Source: an uncultured Faecalibacterium sp.
GTDB taxonomy: Bacteria; Bacillota; Clostridia; Oscillospirales; Ruminococcaceae
DNA: 22,801 bases
Assembly (NCBI GenBank): GCA_934540955.1
Contig: CAKTCY010000037.1
Location: 1 to 22,801, forward strand
Reading direction: 5' to 3'
How positions within the stretch are numbered: position 1 is the stretch's first letter; each line of letters starts with the position of its first letter. The notes beneath the pieces were generated by a model. The model had not been told where the DNA came from, made no database searches, and saw only the letters and a list, made by a program, of their open reading frames with translations. Positions 21,081 to 22,801 of this stretch are shown here, one piece after another. Made by a program: the position numbers and the translations under genes.

Positions 21081-21646
21081 TTTGTGCCGCCTTTCTTCCC
21101 CTGCCCTGCTGCGTAGGCCAGCACCCCGGCTGCGCCGCAAAGCAAAATGCAGCAGATGGAGGAAAACCTTACCGCCAGCACAGAGCAGCCCACCATAGCC
21201 GCCAGCACCACCGCCACTACTGCCGTGTTGAAGGGGGTGCGCTGCAGGTTTTTGAGCATCTTGACCCCGGCGGACAGGATCAGATAGATGACACAGGCCT
21301 GAATGCCCTTAAAGGCATTTGCCACCACCGTCAGCTGTAAAAAGCGGTCAAAAAACAAAGAAATAAGATAAATGACTGCAAAGGACGGCAGGCACACCGC
21401 CAAGGTGGAGGCCACCGCACCGGTGACACCGGCCAGTTTATAGCCGATGTAGGTGGCGCTGTTCACCGCCACAGGGCCGGGGGTGGACTCGGCAATGGCG
21501 ACCATATCCAGAAACTCCTCCCGGGTGAGCCAGCGCTTTTCCTCCACAAATTCGTGCTCCAGCAGCGCCACCATGGCATAGCCGCCGCCAAAGGTAAATG
21601 CACCGATCTTAAAAAAGGTGCCGAACAGCTCCTTGATCTTGGACAT
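21077..21646 (-). CDS. Chromate-type transporter, half-size subunit 1
   Basis: This 189-residue membrane protein is the other half of the CHR pair. It shows FKIGAFTFGGGYAMVALLEHEFVEEKRWL, AESTPGPVAVNSATYIG and a hydrophobic C-terminal part. I chose the second ATG (21646), since GGAGGG lies 6 bases before it and directly abuts the first ATG at 21652. Its stop overlaps the next start in ATGA, so the two subunits are made in step and likely form a heterodimer. The gene follows the acyl-ACP thioesterase by 18 bases. The substrate is unknown; chromate is only the family namesake. Confidence 0.9.
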   Translation of the reverse strand: MSKIKELFGTFFKIGAFTFGGGYAMVALLEHEFVEEKRWLTREEFLDMVAIAESTPGPVAVNSATYIGYKLAGVTGAVASTLAVCLPSFAVIYLISLFFDRFLQLTVVANAFKGIQACVIYLILSAGVKMLKNLQRTPFNTAVVAVVLAAMVGCSVLAVRFSSICCILLCGAAGVLAYAAGQGKKGGTK

Positions 21647-21664
21647 AGGCATCCCTCCATGTTT

Positions 21665-22402
21665 TTACTGCTTGACCGGCTCCAGCTCCAGATAGCACTC
21701 GAAAGCCGTTTTGTCCGCGTGCTTGGCAATAAAGTACCAGCCCTCATCCGAGGGGGTGTAGAACACCTCCACCTGCTGCCCCATGGGGACCTCACGATGG
21801 TAATTGATGGAGGCGAATTTTACAACGTGATCGCGCATGATCTCCTGCGGCAGTGCGTCACAGACGATATCCAGATAAAAGGCGTTGTTGATGTGGTAGT
21901 GCATATCGCACTGGGAGTAGTGCGCCGTAAACAGGCCGCCGCTGGTCAGGCTGTCCCGGCGCTTATGCAGCAAAAGGGGCAGTTCCTCCTCCACGGTCTC
22001 GTTCCAGTAGCCGTCTACTGTCCACCCCGGCTGGCGCAGGATATGCCCATCCTCAAGGCTGGATATGATCCAGCGGCTGTCCACCATGGCTACCTCCTGC
22101 CCGGCTTCGTCCGTAAGGGTGGTAATGCGCTTGATGGAGCCGCGGCGGCTCACCTCGGAGCGGGAGCAAAGGGTCAGGGTCTCGCCGCGGGAAGGCACGC
22201 GGCTGAACCGCAGCGCCTGCTTGCCCACCAGAAACGCTACGCCGTGATCCTGGAAAAACTGGTCATCCATGCCAAACTGCCGGGCGTGCATGGAGGAAGC
22301 CTGCTCCGCATAGCGCAGCAGGGCGCTGGCCTTGAGCAGGCTGTGACAGTCTGCATCGGTGTTTTCTACCATGACGGTATCCTTATAATAAAACTGTTCC
22401 AT
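21665..22402 (-). CDS. Acyl-ACP thioesterase
   Basis: This 245-residue protein has two hot-dog domains. It matches acyl-ACP thioesterases, which release free fatty acids from acyl carrier protein. The first domain begins with YYKDTVMVENTDADCHSLLKASALLRYAEQAS, including the central helix. The catalytic region of the second is DMHYHINNAFYLD (about 166-178), with the Asn and His residues of the family. AGGAG precedes the ATG. It starts an operon with the two chromate-type genes and the LOG gene, with gaps of 18, -4 and 27 bases. Why a lipid enzyme sits with these transporters is unclear. In bacteria it probably tunes fatty acid release or membrane lipid pools. Confidence 0.88.
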   Translation of the reverse strand: MEQFYYKDTVMVENTDADCHSLLKASALLRYAEQASSMHARQFGMDDQFFQDHGVAFLVGKQALRFSRVPSRGETLTLCSRSEVSRRGSIKRITTLTDEAGQEVAMVDSRWIISSLEDGHILRQPGWTVDGYWNETVEEELPLLLHKRRDSLTSGGLFTAHYSQCDMHYHINNAFYLDIVCDALPQEIMRDHVVKFASINYHREVPMGQQVEVFYTPSDEGWYFIAKHADKTAFECYLELEPVKQ

Positions 22403-22421
22403 ATTCTTTTTCTCCTGTCGG

Positions 22422-22456
22422 AAAAAGGCCGCCGCACCACATCCGGGGCGGCAGCC
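22422..22456 (-). terminator. Terminator after the PotD-like gene
   Basis: Arms GGCCGCCGC (22427-22435) and GCGGCAGCC (22448-22456) pair with one wobble and are followed on the minus strand by five T (complement of 22422-22426). It separates the PotD-like gene from the thioesterase operon. Confidence 0.85.
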
Positions 22457-22468
22457 TTGGCAGAACGA

Positions 22469-22801
22469 TCAATACTGATTGCGGTTCTTTCTGCGCACCT
22501 TGCGCCAGATATTAAAGCAGGCCAGCGCCAGCATAGCCAGCAGAAGCATCAAAAACAGGTAGCTGCCGCCGCCCTCGTCATAGCTCTTCATCTCGCTCCA
22601 CTTCAGGTCCAGCTCGCTGTTTACCTCGTCGCTCAGGGCGGTGAACACCTTTTCGCGGGCGGCATCCTCCTCAGACGGATAGGCGATCTCGCTGGTCTTC
22701 AGATCCTCGTCCAGCACCTCCCATACATCGTGCATGGGGGTGGTGTAGCCGATATACTCGCTGTTGGCCTTGCCGATGTCGGTCTCGCACATAAAGTTGA
22801 T
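22469..22801 (-). CDS. C-terminal end of a PotD-like polyamine-binding protein with membrane anchor (partial)
   Basis: The last 110 residues are in the window; the gene runs off its right edge in frame. The sequence INFMCETDIGKANSEYIGYTTPMHDVWEVLDEDLK followed by YPSEED matches the conserved end of PotD-type spermidine/putrescine-binding proteins, where Asn-Ala-Glu-Tyr-Ile-Gly-Tyr-Ser-Thr-Pro is the hallmark. These proteins deliver polyamines to the PotABC ABC importer. Unusually, the usual end (near DLKWSEMKS) is followed by a Gly-rich linker, a hydrophobic helix (SYLFLMLLLAMLALACFNIW) and a basic tail (RKVRRKNRNQY). This would anchor the C-terminus in the membrane with the tail inside. It may be a PotC-PotD fusion or a self-anchored binding protein; the N-terminal part is needed to tell. 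Confidence 0.85.
   Translation of the reverse strand: MNFMCETDIGKANSEYIGYTTPMHDVWEVLDEDLKTSEIAYPSEEDAAREKVFTALSDEVNSELDLKWSEMKSYDEGGGSYLFLMLLLAMLALACFNIWRKVRRKNRNQY

Noticed and set aside
1..22801. CRISPR array or intact insertion sequence
   Set aside because: No regularly spaced direct repeats and no transposase or integrase gene were seen anywhere in the window.

Overview
The window looks like a chromosomal segment of a gut Clostridia species of the Faecalibacterium / Oscillospiraceae type. The evidence is GC-rich core genes with strong AGGAGG-type ribosome sites, TTGACA/TATAAT promoters, classic stem-loop plus T-tract terminators and typical Clostridia gene families. The assignment is inference from gene content; no marker gene such as rRNA is present.

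Left part (1 to about 6490) is accessory and less GC-rich. It holds small regulators (two XRE-type, one ribbon-helix-helix), a phage/ICE-like small protein, a SprT-like zinc protease, three unknown small genes in a row, a convergent DUF4160 gene with its overlapping partner, an 0.8-kb stretch with no convincing gene, and a broken DEAH helicase. It ends at the 3' side of a tRNA-Leu(TAA) gene, a common integration boundary for mobile elements, so it is probably the tail of an integrated and partly decayed element.

Middle part (6496 to about 18100) is core metabolism. tRNA-Leu, nicotinate phosphoribosyltransferase (pncB) and IMP dehydrogenase (guaB) lie on the minus strand. A 168-bp palindromic MITE-like element sits between guaB and its likely promoter. 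A promoter, folded body and terminator without a gene follow, suggesting a small RNA of about 180 nt. A plus-strand operon then carries an aspartate dehydrogenase-like gene (nadX), a dehydrogenase-fold protein lacking its catalytic triad, thiD and tenA, so NAD and thiamin functions sit together. Next come an archaeal-type aspartyl-tRNA synthetase, a bacterial sugar transferase, and a MATE transporter with an inverted repeat over its promoter.

Right part (18100 to the end) has a ZIP metal transporter behind a tiny Asp/Ser/Cys-rich protein, a short Ser-Glu-Ala repeat lipoprotein encoded by 15-bp tandem repeats, a minus-strand operon (acyl-ACP thioesterase, two half-size chromate-type transporters, LOG-family hydrolase), and the C-terminal end of a polyamine-binding protein of the PotD type with an unusual membrane anchor, cut by the window edge.

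No CRISPR array, rRNA gene or intact transposase is visible. The strongest leads for something undescribed are the candidate small RNA at 10420-10599, the triad-less dehydrogenase in the NAD/thiamin operon, the structured segment at 17958-18099, and the small-gene clusters in the accessory part.
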